Below, one piece after another: positions 8,348 through 16,678 of a DNA stretch of 64,000 nucleotides (the first letter of the stretch is position 1; every line of letters begins with the position of its first letter). The stretch is from assembly GCF_900099895.1 (NCBI RefSeq), contig NZ_FNDY01000009.1, forward strand, positions 44,025-108,024. The letters are read 5' to 3'. Origin of the DNA: Paenibacillus naphthalenovorans (GTDB lineage: Bacteria > Bacillota > Bacilli > Paenibacillales > NBRC-103111). A program made the translations under genes and the position numbers. The notes beneath the pieces were generated by a model. That model saw nothing but the letters and a program-made list of their open reading frames with translations, was not told the DNA's origin and did not search any database.

Positions 8348-8398
8348 ATATGAACTATTTTTTTAAAACAAGAACAAGTCCGCCCTAAAAGTTCATAT
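8348..8398. repeat. Inverted repeat before the cyclodehydratase gene
   Basis: ATATGAACT (8348-8356) and AGTTCATAT (8390-8398) are exact 9-bp inverted copies separated by 33 bp, 74 bp before the cyclodehydratase start codon. It could be an operator pair or an RNA stem in the leader. No function is known. Confidence 0.5.
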
Positions 8399-8471
8399 AG
8401 TGGATTAACCCGAATGCCTGCCTTTGACCTTTGATCAGCATAGGCACACTACTTTTGGAGGATGTGTTCAA

Positions 8472-10421
8472 ATGAAAGCTGTTATAGCCATCATCGGAGA
8501 AGGCCGGTTGGCTGCCCTCGTGACCGACGAATTGTCGGAGCACTGCAAAATCGTTCATCAGGCCGATTTGAACAGAGGAGTGCCAAGAGCAGCTGAACTC
8601 GTTCTGGTGATCCGGGATGACCGGCATACCTTCGATGATCACCAGTCGGAAGAGATCCTGCAGCAGGCCGGGATACCTTGCCTCTACGGTTCCGTTTCGT
8701 TGGATGAGGGGGTAGTCGGACCGTTTGTTTATCCGGGCAGACCGGGGTGCTCCGTGTGTGCGCAGACCCGTCGTTATATGGCGGGAAGCGGCGAATCCAA
8801 CGCAATGACAAATTTATTCAATAGGCCGCCGCTGTCCGGGGAGATCCCCCGCAAAACAAGAAGTTCCCCTGCAGGATTGCTTCATACGGCCCGCCTGTTT
8901 GTTTTAGAAACGATGAGAATACTGCAGAGAAGCCAAGCTTATACAAAAGAACATATGTATATCATTAACCTTGAGACGCTAAAGAGCTCGCGGCATTTCT
9001 TTCTGCCTGACCCGTTGTGCCCCGTATGCGGCCGGTTGCCTGACGATTCATCCGCTGCAGCCCGAATTTCACTGCAGCTCCGACCCAAGATAAGAGACGG
9101 AAGTTATCGCTGCCATCCGATAGAGGTGCTGAAAGATGTTCTGGACAAAGACTATCTGGACTCCAGAACAGGGCTATTGAATGCAAAAATGCATGATCTC
9201 ATCTCGCCCTTTGCTTCTGTAACTGTGAATTTGCCGACGTTCACTACGAGAGACGAGGTCGCTGGGGGACGGAGCCACTCTTATGCGAAAAGTGAATGGA
9301 CCGCCATTCTGGAGGGGTTGGAGCGCCGGTGCGGATTGGCCCCCCACGGTAAACAAACCGTAATCTGCGACAGCTTTAACCGTCTTGCCGATCAAGCCGT
9401 CGATCCCGCCAAGGTGGGCTTATACACCCGGGAACAATACGCTCGGCCCGATTTCCCTTTCGAGCCTTTTGACCCTGACAGCTCGATGAATTGGGTATGG
9501 GGTTATTCGTTTTTGCACGAGCGGCCCATTCTTGTTCCGGAGTCTCTAGCCTATTATAGCCCGATCTACGGCGGCAGTTTTGTGCAAGAAGGTTCCAACG
9601 GATGCGCTTTAGGGGGAAGCATAGAGGAAGCCATTTTCTACGGAATGCTGGAAGTGGTTGAACGGGACTCGTTCCTGATGACCTGGTATGCTAGGCTGGC
9701 TGTCCCCCGCCTTGACCCCTATTCCGCGAATGACCAAGAACTGCAGATGATGATCCAAAGGATACAGGCTGTCGCAGGATATGATATTCACTTATTTAAC
9801 ATCACGATGGAGAATGGAATTCCAAGCATTTGGGCATTGGCGAAAACCGGGGATCCGGAGAAGATGAATATCATCTGTGCGGCCAGTGCTCATATAGATC
9901 CGATACGGGCGGCAAAAAGTGCGGTTCACGAATTGGCCGGCCTGATGTGCATTCTTCAGAAAACATTTAATGCACGTCGGGAGGAATGCTTGAACATGTT
10001 CCTTGATTCCTATCGAGTGCAGCAAATGGAGGACCATGTCATGCTGTACAGTTTGCCTCAGGCGGAAGAACGGCTGCACTTCTTGTTAGATACCCATCGT
10101 CCGCTGCGTACATTTGATGAGGAATTTAAGCGAAAGGACAGTCCCCCGGATCTGACCGATGATCTAAAGGGCTTGATGCACGTGTTTCGCCGGCTGAACC
10201 TCGATGTGATTGTAGTAGACCAGTCATCCCCGGAAACCGTGCGAAACGGACTGTACTGCGTCAAAGTGCTGATTCCGGGCATGCTGCCGATGACGTTCGG
10301 ACATCACCTTACCCGCTTGTCAGGGCTGGAAAGAGTGCTTAGGGTGCCTATGGAACTCGGGTATGCGAAGCAACCGCTAACGCCTGAACAGCTTAATCCA
10401 TATCCGCATCCTTTTGTATAA
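8472..10421 (+). CDS. Fused TOMM cyclodehydratase (E1-like leader-binding domain + YcaO)
   Basis: 649 residues from the ATG that follows GGAGG by 9 bp. Residues 1-200 form an E1-like/leader-peptide-binding module with a zinc tetrad, C93-x-x-C96 and C183-x-x-C186. The rest is a YcaO domain with ATP-site glutamates in ILEGLERRC (about 279-287) and GSIEEAIFYGMLEVVERDSF. The protein ends PYPHPFV, the proline-rich C-terminus of azoline-forming YcaO enzymes. Family knowledge: these use ATP to cyclise Cys/Ser/Thr of a ribosomal peptide to thiazolines/oxazolines. No dehydrogenase, protease or convincing precursor gene lies nearby, so the substrate may be encoded elsewhere. Confidence 0.9.
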   Translation: MKAVIAIIGEGRLAALVTDELSEHCKIVHQADLNRGVPRAAELVLVIRDDRHTFDDHQSEEILQQAGIPCLYGSVSLDEGVVGPFVYPGRPGCSVCAQTRRYMAGSGESNAMTNLFNRPPLSGEIPRKTRSSPAGLLHTARLFVLETMRILQRSQAYTKEHMYIINLETLKSSRHFFLPDPLCPVCGRLPDDSSAAARISLQLRPKIRDGSYRCHPIEVLKDVLDKDYLDSRTGLLNAKMHDLISPFASVTVNLPTFTTRDEVAGGRSHSYAKSEWTAILEGLERRCGLAPHGKQTVICDSFNRLADQAVDPAKVGLYTREQYARPDFPFEPFDPDSSMNWVWGYSFLHERPILVPESLAYYSPIYGGSFVQEGSNGCALGGSIEEAIFYGMLEVVERDSFLMTWYARLAVPRLDPYSANDQELQMMIQRIQAVAGYDIHLFNITMENGIPSIWALAKTGDPEKMNIICAASAHIDPIRAAKSAVHELAGLMCILQKTFNARREECLNMFLDSYRVQQMEDHVMLYSLPQAEERLHFLLDTHRPLRTFDEEFKRKDSPPDLTDDLKGLMHVFRRLNLDVIVVDQSSPETVRNGLYCVKVLIPGMLPMTFGHHLTRLSGLERVLRVPMELGYAKQPLTPEQLNPYPHPFV

Positions 10422-10529
10422 GTCGCTCCCTGAACGAGCTGTCCTTCTTACAAACCGATAGCGTCGTCTTACTAACTTCGATAGGCTGAATGTATTCACG
10501 CCATCATTCCTTTATAAGCTTTAAATCCC

Positions 10530-12644
10530 CTACCTCGCCTTCGGCATCGGCTTTTGCTCCTTGTACTGCAGCTCGTACAGCCGATAATAGTAGCCGCGCT
10601 GGGCAAGCAGCTGGTAATGATTGCCGATCTCGCGGACCTTGCCCTTATGCATGACAATAATCTGATCGGCGTGCTGGATCGTGGACAACCGGTGGGCAAC
10701 GATCAGCGTGGTTCGGCCGGCCGAGATATTGTGCAGCGCATCCTGGACGACCAGCTCCGTCTCCGTATCGATATTGGAGGTGGCCTCGTCAAGAATAAGG
10801 ATCTGCGGACGGAACGCAATGGCGCGGGCGAAAGACAGCAGCTGGCGCTGACCGAGCGACAGATTGATTCCGCGCTCTCCCAGCATGGTCTTGTAGCCTG
10901 ACGGAAGAGCACGGATGTAATCGTCCATATGCACCATGCGGGCCGCCTCGACCACCTGATCATCGGTAATGTCTTCCTGGTTCAAGCGAATGTTCGAAGC
11001 AATATCGCCCGTAAACAGAAAAACATCCTGCTGCACGATGCTGATCGCCCTCCGCAGATCGTCCAAGGGAAGCTCTCGGATATCGATGCCGTCCAGCTTG
11101 ATGCTGCCCTTCTGTATATCATAAAACCGGTTGATCAGCTGGATGATCGAGCTCTTGCCCGCTCCGGTAGCGCCAACGAACGCGACGGTCTGTCCCGGTT
11201 CAATCGTAAAGCTGACATCCTTCAGCACCCATTCGCCTTCATTATAAGCGAACCAAACATGCTCGAACGCGATTTCGCCGCGAATCTTCTGCGGAAGCTT
11301 CTTCGGCTGTGCGCTATCCACAATCGCGGGTTTCTCATCCAGCATATCGAAAATCCGCTCCGCCCCGACCATCGCCGTCTGGATTTGGTTATATTTTTCC
11401 GCGAGGCTCATGAGCGGCTGGAAAAACTGCCTTACATAATGGGTAAACGCATATACAATCCCGAAGGTAATCTCTCCGTCGATCACGCTCGCACCGCCAT
11501 ACCACAGCAGCAGCGCAATGGCCAGGTTGCCGAGCAAGCCGATGGCCGGCTGGAAAATCGAGTTGATTACCGTTCCTCGCATCCCCGCTTGGTAATGCTC
11601 CGTATTATGCTGGTCGAACTGCTGCCCCTGCCGTTCTTCACGAATGAACAGCTGCGTGATCCGAATGCCGGACAAATTTTCGGCCAGAAACGAGTTCAAC
11701 CGGGACAAGAGGGCCCTCGTCCGCCGCTGTGCATCCCTGATCACGGAACGATACCAGAAGGTCAGCACGGCGAGAAACGGCAGCACCGTGAAGGACAGCA
11801 GCGCCAATTCCACGCTGAGCTGCAGCATAACAACGACAATTCCGATAAGCACGATGACGTCCTTGATCAGATTGACGACCACCTGGGAGTATAATTGGTT
11901 GAGCGACTCGGTGTCCTGCGTCACACGCACCACCAGCCGGCCTACCGGGTTCCGGTCAAAATAAGACATCGACATCCGGCTTAAATGATGAAATAGCTGC
12001 TCCCGGATATTAAAAATAATCGTTTGGCCGATATACTGCAGCAGGTTGCTTTGAAGATAACTCAGCAGCGCGGCACCAACGACCGCAGTAAGGAATACGG
12101 CCCCCAAGAGAAAGAAGCCGGTATAATCCTGGCTGCGGAACGTTTCCATTGCCGTTGAATCCAACGGCTCGGCGCTCAGGGTCGCGCCTGCCGCCCGAAT
12201 CGCAGGCCTGCCGCCCTCCTCCATTATCGCGGCCTGCTCCTGCCCTTCCCGGAGCCAGCCGGCAATCAGCCAATCCTTGCCCTCGATGCGGACGATTTGA
12301 GCTTTCTCCGTACCCGGAGGCATAGCAGCCGCGGCGGCTTCCGCTTCTTCAGGCTCCAGACGCACATAGGCTTTTCCGTTCCATTCCGTCACGCTGCCGT
12401 ATGCTTCGAAGAGCTCCGATCGGGAAGCTTCTGCCGACAGCATCGGTTTATGTAACCCGTTGATGTGTCCGTCAATGGCCACTTTAATGAGATAAGGCCG
12501 CGCAAGGTCGGCGACCACAATTAAAAAAGACAGGAAAATACAAAACAGCACCATTCGCCAATACGGCTTGGCATAAGAGAGCAGCCGGACCAGCAGCTGT
12601 CTGTCTTTAAATGTTTTGACGTCTTTCTCTACATGAATATTCAT
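10530..12644 (-). CDS. Heterodimeric multidrug-type ABC exporter, catalytic half (BmrD-like)
   Basis: 704-residue half-transporter: six-helix exporter domain then ATPase. Walker A GATGAGKSS, signature LSLGQRQ and Walker B ILILDEATS with the catalytic Glu are present. About 110 residues between the first two membrane helices (roughly 60-170) form a large extracytoplasmic insertion with Glu/Ala-rich sequence. The gene overlaps the 3' end of the partner by 4 bp. Size pairing and layout resemble B. subtilis BmrC/BmrD (YheI/YheH), which export drugs; the real substrate here is unknown. The TOMM gene converges on it, so a role in exporting that product cannot be excluded. Confidence 0.9.
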   Translation of the reverse strand: MNIHVEKDVKTFKDRQLLVRLLSYAKPYWRMVLFCIFLSFLIVVADLARPYLIKVAIDGHINGLHKPMLSAEASRSELFEAYGSVTEWNGKAYVRLEPEEAEAAAAAMPPGTEKAQIVRIEGKDWLIAGWLREGQEQAAIMEEGGRPAIRAAGATLSAEPLDSTAMETFRSQDYTGFFLLGAVFLTAVVGAALLSYLQSNLLQYIGQTIIFNIREQLFHHLSRMSMSYFDRNPVGRLVVRVTQDTESLNQLYSQVVVNLIKDVIVLIGIVVVMLQLSVELALLSFTVLPFLAVLTFWYRSVIRDAQRRTRALLSRLNSFLAENLSGIRITQLFIREERQGQQFDQHNTEHYQAGMRGTVINSIFQPAIGLLGNLAIALLLWYGGASVIDGEITFGIVYAFTHYVRQFFQPLMSLAEKYNQIQTAMVGAERIFDMLDEKPAIVDSAQPKKLPQKIRGEIAFEHVWFAYNEGEWVLKDVSFTIEPGQTVAFVGATGAGKSSIIQLINRFYDIQKGSIKLDGIDIRELPLDDLRRAISIVQQDVFLFTGDIASNIRLNQEDITDDQVVEAARMVHMDDYIRALPSGYKTMLGERGINLSLGQRQLLSFARAIAFRPQILILDEATSNIDTETELVVQDALHNISAGRTTLIVAHRLSTIQHADQIIVMHKGKVREIGNHYQLLAQRGYYYRLYELQYKEQKPMPKAR

Positions 12645-14449
12645 GCACCCGTACCTCCCTGAAGCAAAACAGAGGAGCCTTGCCGCCGGGTCTTCACGTC
12701 CTGGCGTTCGGCTTCCTGATCCAGGAGCTGTTTATGATACATATCCGCATAGATGCCGTTTAAGGCTAAGAGCTGCTCATGATTGCCTTGCTCGACGATC
12801 CGGCCCTCATCCATGACGATAATCCGGTCAGCGTGCTGCACCGAGGAGATCCGGTGACCGATAATAATGGTTGTCCGTTGGTTCATAACGGATTTCAGCC
12901 CTTCGAGAATCCGATCCTCCGTAATCGTATCTACAGCAGACAGGCTGTCGTCGAAGATGAGCACCGACGGCTTCTTGATGACCGCCCTGGCGATGCTGAC
13001 GCGCTGACGCTGTCCGCCGGACAGCGAAATTCCCCGCTCCCCGAGAGGCGTATCGAACTGATGAGGAAACTCAACGATATTATCATACACCTGTGCGATT
13101 TTGGCCGCTTCCGCCACCTGCTCGTCACTGTACGGCTTGGGGTCAAAACCGATATTGTCGCGGATCGTAGAAGAGAACAGGAACTGGTCCTGCGGGACGA
13201 TGCCAATCTGGCCGCGCAGCGTTTTCAGCGGTATTTCATGGATGTCATGACCGTCGATAAACACCGTGCCCCTGGGCGGATTGTAGAGCCTTACGAGCAG
13301 ATGCACGAGCGTGCTCTTGCCGCTGCCTACCCTTCCGACGATCGCAAGACTGGAGCCTTTGGGTATCGTCAAGGATATATCCCTCAACGCGGGACGTTTG
13401 GCTTCCGGATAGGCGAAGGTCAGATTACGGATCTCAATGTCCCCGTGAATCCGGTCAATGTCCGGTTTGGCGATGACATCATCCACAATATCCGGCTGAG
13501 TATTGAAGATTTCGAGCAGCCGAAGCTCGGACGCTTTGCCGCGCTGCAGCAAATTGACCACCTTGCCCAGGTTCTCGATAGGTCCCATGAGCAGCGACAG
13601 GTAGGTATTGAAAGCTACGAATTCACCTAGCGTGATGACATCTTTGAGCACCATGATGCCTCCGACGACGACGGAGACCAGAAAGCTGAAGCCTACAATG
13701 CCGGCGCTAAGCGCCCCGAACAGCGAATTCGAACGGACGAACCTCCGGTTCATATTGACCGCATGCTGGTTGTCTTGGGCAAAAAGCTTTCTCACCGCCT
13801 GCTCCTGTACAAATGCCTTAATCACCCGAATACCGGCCGTAAATTCCTGTACACGGCTGGTTAAATCGGAGATGGCCGCCTGCATGTCGGCCGATTGCTG
13901 CATGATTTGTTTATTGAAACGGTACGCAAGCAAGCTGAGCAGCGGCAATGGGAGCATCGTAAGCAAAGTCAGCCACGGATTAACGAAGCTCACCATGGCC
14001 GTAACCGATACGACGATCAGGAAAAGGGCCTCCATGACGTTATAGTACCCCTGCATCGTCACCTCTCGAATGACACCCACATCACTGATGGCGTGGGACA
14101 TCAGGTCCCCGATCCGGCGATTGTTGAAATATTGGGCCGACAGCTTTTCCCAATGCGCAAACAACTCTCCGCGCACACGCATCTCCAGCTGACGGGATAA
14201 ACGAAACATGTAAATGCGGGACGCCGAACGGAAGAATGCGATACCTAGACCTGCTGAAGCCATCCATACCGCAAAGTTGACGGCCTGCCCGTAAGTTAGT
14301 CCCCCGATTTGCAGGCTATCGGTAAAGCGGCCGAGCAGCCATGGAATAATCAGTTGAAGCATGGATGATATGGACAATAATGCAAACCCTATGACATAAG
14401 GCCAACGATTGGCCTTAATGTGATCCCAAAAAATATTTTTCCTCTCCAT
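12641..14449 (-). CDS. Heterodimeric multidrug-type ABC exporter, degenerate half (BmrC-like)
   Basis: 602-residue half-transporter with six membrane helices and an ATPase domain. Walker A is GRVGSGKST and the signature LSGGQRQR is canonical, but Walker B reads VLIFDDSLS: Asp replaces the catalytic Glu. That is the hallmark of the degenerate site in heterodimeric exporters and supports pairing with the downstream 704-residue protein. First gene of a two-gene unit. A 23-bp palindromic element lies 54 bp upstream of its ATG. GGAGG precedes the start. Confidence 0.92.
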   Translation of the reverse strand: MERKNIFWDHIKANRWPYVIGFALLSISSMLQLIIPWLLGRFTDSLQIGGLTYGQAVNFAVWMASAGLGIAFFRSASRIYMFRLSRQLEMRVRGELFAHWEKLSAQYFNNRRIGDLMSHAISDVGVIREVTMQGYYNVMEALFLIVVSVTAMVSFVNPWLTLLTMLPLPLLSLLAYRFNKQIMQQSADMQAAISDLTSRVQEFTAGIRVIKAFVQEQAVRKLFAQDNQHAVNMNRRFVRSNSLFGALSAGIVGFSFLVSVVVGGIMVLKDVITLGEFVAFNTYLSLLMGPIENLGKVVNLLQRGKASELRLLEIFNTQPDIVDDVIAKPDIDRIHGDIEIRNLTFAYPEAKRPALRDISLTIPKGSSLAIVGRVGSGKSTLVHLLVRLYNPPRGTVFIDGHDIHEIPLKTLRGQIGIVPQDQFLFSSTIRDNIGFDPKPYSDEQVAEAAKIAQVYDNIVEFPHQFDTPLGERGISLSGGQRQRVSIARAVIKKPSVLIFDDSLSAVDTITEDRILEGLKSVMNQRTTIIIGHRISSVQHADRIIVMDEGRIVEQGNHEQLLALNGIYADMYHKQLLDQEAERQDVKTRRQGSSVLLQGGTGA

Positions 14450-14502
14450 CGGTATCCTCCGGCGGTATGATCATATCTATAGTAAGGTTACCGTGATCGT
14501 GA

Positions 14503-14525
14503 TAAAGAAACCATGGATTTCTTTA
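14503..14525. promoter_or_regulatory. Palindrome upstream of the ABC exporter operon
   Basis: TAAAGAAA (14503-14510) and TTTCTTTA (14518-14525) flank CCATGGA. There is no T-tract, so it does not look like a terminator. It sits in the 90-bp gap before the exporter genes and is a candidate operator for a repressor that is not encoded next to it. Confidence 0.5.
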
Positions 14526-14539
14526 CTACAAACAATGGA

Positions 14540-14839
14540 CTATTCTACTTTTTTAAAATGCCATATATGCAGTTTGGCTCTTCCTCCCTTAATCCAATGA
14601 TCAAGAGGCTTCCAGAGATTCGAATCATCCTCTGCAGCTTCAGCGCCGGCTCTCGCCTGCTTCATCGAATGGTACTCCTCCTCGCTGAGCCCGTTCCAAA
14701 TCTCCACAAACAGGTTCGGCTGGTCGGTCCCTTCATACAGCTCCAACTGCTGATGCTGCCGCCTGATTCCATCCGACCACTCAAGATATTTGTTCCTGCA
14801 AGCCTCTTCAATCCGGTATTCAACAAAAACGATGTACAT
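14540..14839 (-). CDS. Conserved small protein, possible ABM-like fold
   Basis: 99 residues, no signal peptide or membrane segment. It starts MYIVFVEYRI, has a mid-region LFVEIWNGLSEEEYHSM and ends WKPLDHWIKGGRAKLHIWHF. The strand-helix-strand pattern with an aromatic core recalls the dimeric alpha/beta-barrel (ABM) family, but this is a weak fold guess and no function is assigned. AGGTG lies 5 bp before the ATG. It precedes the exporter genes by 90 bp on the same strand and could be cotranscribed. Confidence 0.65.
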   Translation of the reverse strand: MYIVFVEYRIEEACRNKYLEWSDGIRRQHQQLELYEGTDQPNLFVEIWNGLSEEEYHSMKQARAGAEAAEDDSNLWKPLDHWIKGGRAKLHIWHFKKVE

Positions 14840-14936
14840 TTTTTCACCTGCTTTGCTTTATTTTGTTGAAGAAAATGATACACTAATATTGGTCGGCTGC
14901 AATAAACTAATGAAAAAAAGTGTTTGGAGGTTAGAC

Positions 14937-15920
14937 ATGGACACCGGAACCCATCTAGTGGTTGGACTTGGACTGGCAGGCCTCGCCTATGTCGACCCCG
15001 TCGTTGCCGCCAACCCGTCCGTTGCCACGGCAGTATTAATCGGAACGGTGGCAGGCTCGCAAGCCCCCGATTTAGACACGCTTCTGCGGTTCAAAGGGAA
15101 TGCCGTGTATATCAAGAATCATCGGGGGTTGTCACACTCGATTCCTGCGCTTTTTATATGGACAGCGCTCATTTCCGGCTTGCTGTGGCTTTTTTTTGAC
15201 GGCTTGCCCATGGCTCATGTCACGATGTGGGTATTCATCGCCGTTGCCTTTCACGTATTTACGGATTTGTTCAATACCTACGGTACGCAGGCGCTGAGGC
15301 CGTTCTCGGACCGCTGGGTGTCATGGAATATTATCCATATTTTCGATCCCGTTATTTTCCTGTCCCACATACTGGCGATATTTTTATGGGCTCTCCAGCT
15401 AGCAAGGCCGGAGGTTCTCTTTCCGTTATTGTATGTATTTATTGCCGTCTATTATATATGGAGGTCCTGGGTTCACCACGACCTGGAATCACGGCTTTAC
15501 AAAAAAGATGCGTCTTACAAGCCCGGCGACCGTTACACGCTGATTCCGACGGTTCATCTGCACCATTGGCAAATCATTAAGCAGGGATCGGATGGCTGGT
15601 TCACCCTAGGCGAGTACAAAAATGGTATCATTAAATGGATTGACCGGGTAACCTGTGATAACCATCCCGCCGTCGATGCCTCCAAAAGTCATCCGAATAT
15701 TGCGTCGTTCCTGTATTTTACCTCTTTCGCCTGCGCGGAAGTCAAAGAGCATCCGTGGGGGTATGAGGTCCGTTGGATGGATGTGAGATACCGGCACCGC
15801 AAGCAGTATCCTTTTGTTGCCGTTCTGATGATGGATACCAAGTTCAGGACGCTGGATTCCTATGTCGGCTGGGTCAGCGAATCCCGGCTGGAGAAAAAAC
15901 TGCGTGTGGACTTGTATTAG
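14937..15920 (+). CDS. YfhP-like membrane protein, YdjM/DUF457 metal-dependent hydrolase family
   Basis: 327 residues from the ATG behind TTTGGAGG. The N-terminal half carries the DUF457 pattern: MDTGTHLVVG, GTVAGSQAPDLDTLL, NHRGLSHSIPAL, then FHVFTDLFNTYGT, all with His/Asp residues at membrane boundaries. Several hydrophobic helices follow. The C-terminal ~120 residues are soluble. Length and layout match B. subtilis YfhP. Members are membrane-bound and often called inactivated metal-dependent hydrolases; the biochemical role is not settled. Confidence 0.85.
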   Translation: MDTGTHLVVGLGLAGLAYVDPVVAANPSVATAVLIGTVAGSQAPDLDTLLRFKGNAVYIKNHRGLSHSIPALFIWTALISGLLWLFFDGLPMAHVTMWVFIAVAFHVFTDLFNTYGTQALRPFSDRWVSWNIIHIFDPVIFLSHILAIFLWALQLARPEVLFPLLYVFIAVYYIWRSWVHHDLESRLYKKDASYKPGDRYTLIPTVHLHHWQIIKQGSDGWFTLGEYKNGIIKWIDRVTCDNHPAVDASKSHPNIASFLYFTSFACAEVKEHPWGYEVRWMDVRYRHRKQYPFVAVLMMDTKFRTLDSYVGWVSESRLEKKLRVDLY

Positions 15921-16012
15921 GCGTAGGCGTAATATGGAGATGGTGATTCAGATGCTTATTGCGGGGCTTTGGAGGGATTTCCAGCGGAATCGTCGAATTC
16001 TTTTTTGATCCA

Positions 16013-16046
16013 CGATAAAAAAGCTCAAGGATTTCTCCTTGAGCTT
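16013..16046 (-). terminator. Terminator of the first SASP gene
   Basis: Perfect stem AAGCTCAAGG / CCTTGAGCTT (16021-16030, 16037-16046), followed on the minus strand by TTTTTTATC. It ends the spore-protein transcript 23 bp after its stop. Confidence 0.85.
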
Positions 16047-16068
16047 ATATTGATGAAGCTTCTCACTA

Positions 16069-16296
16069 TTAGCGAGCTTGGCCGCCAGCAATGGCTTGCT
16101 CGGCGATTTGCACCAGGCGGCGAGTGATGTGGCCACCGATTGCGCCGGTGTCGCGAGTTGCCATATAACCGTAGTAACCGTCTTGAGGAATTTGGATGCC
16201 TAATTCTTGGGCTACCTCATACTTTAATTGATCCAATGCCTGAGAAGCTTGTGGCACTACCAAAGCGTTGCTGCTGCGGGATTGTCCTGCGCCCAT
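16069..16296 (-). CDS. Alpha/beta-type small acid-soluble spore protein
   Basis: 75 residues; binds and protects DNA in the dormant spore. The germination-protease site region (LKYEVAQELGI) and the second conserved box (TRDTGAIGGHITRRLVQIAE) are both present. The start is the ATG behind AAAGGAG; the longer upstream frame has no ribosome site. A good sigma-G-type promoter lies upstream. It is a near-identical paralogue of the plus-strand SASP at 20938-21165 and differs mainly at the last ten residues. Confidence 0.96.
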   Translation of the reverse strand: MGAGQSRSSNALVVPQASQALDQLKYEVAQELGIQIPQDGYYGYMATRDTGAIGGHITRRLVQIAEQAIAGGQAR

Positions 16297-16355
16297 GTTC
16301 AGCACTCCTTTCAATTGAATGATTTCTTTGATGTAATTTTGCAAGCTTGCAAGCT

Positions 16356-16384
16356 TATTATGTGTTACAGCTTTAGAACTATAC
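16356..16384 (-). promoter_or_regulatory. Predicted sigma-G promoter of the first SASP gene
   Basis: On the minus strand, GTATA (16380-16384) and CATAATA (16356-16362) are separated by 17 bp. This matches the GnATA / CATnnTA forespore consensus and sits 59 bp before the start codon. Confidence 0.65.
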
Positions 16385-16447
16385 GCATCTTTTGAAAAAA
16401 ACTTTTTAAGTTTCAAATGTTGTTGCGAAAGGCAGGTGTTATGCGTT

Positions 16448-16624
16448 ATGAGTAAAGGGCTCGCATTGTTTTTTGCAATCGTCGGGACGGCCCTGCTGGC
16501 GGCCATCAGCTACTTTATGTCGGCGGGAAGACCTTGGATGGCGGTTCTTTTTGCGTTCATTTCATTAGCGTTTATCGGCTCGGGATTTGTAGTAAAAGCA
16601 AAGCAGAGAAAATCAAAAGAATAG
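16448..16624 (+). CDS. Small membrane protein, DUF5325-like (YlaF type)
   Basis: 58 residues: two hydrophobic helices (ALFFAIVGTALLAAISYFM and MAVLFAFISLAFIGSGFVV) joined by SAGRPW, with a basic tail KAKQRKSKE. The charge pattern suggests both ends face the cytoplasm. Resemblance to the DUF5325/YlaF family is from memory. The ATG at 16448 was chosen; an in-frame GTG at 16436 is too close to its AAAGG. Divergent from the SASP gene. Confidence 0.7.
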   Translation: MSKGLALFFAIVGTALLAAISYFMSAGRPWMAVLFAFISLAFIGSGFVVKAKQRKSKE

Positions 16625-16672
16625 GAGCCTGCCGGCGGACAAAAACCGTCGTCCGGACAGACTCCTTTATCC
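16625..16672. terminator. Imperfect hairpin between convergent genes
   Basis: AGGAG...CTG and CAG...CTCCT flank a mismatched GC-rich stem with TTTTTGT in the loop. It lies between the DUF5325-like gene and trpS, which converge, and probably serves both. Confidence 0.5.
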
Positions 16673-16678
16673 AAAAAA

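Noticed and set aside
10490-10654. 54-residue Ser/Cys-containing reading frame 68 bp after the TOMM enzyme, considered as its precursor peptide
   Set aside because: It is antisense to the end of the ABC exporter gene, has only a weak ribosome site, and its composition follows from the other strand.
10929-11894. 321-codon plus-strand reading frame
   Set aside because: Antisense to the BmrD-like ATPase and membrane domains; composition is that of a shadow.
14503-14525. Palindrome considered as a terminator of the 14540-14839 gene
   Set aside because: AT-rich weak stem without a T-tract on either strand; an operator is more likely.
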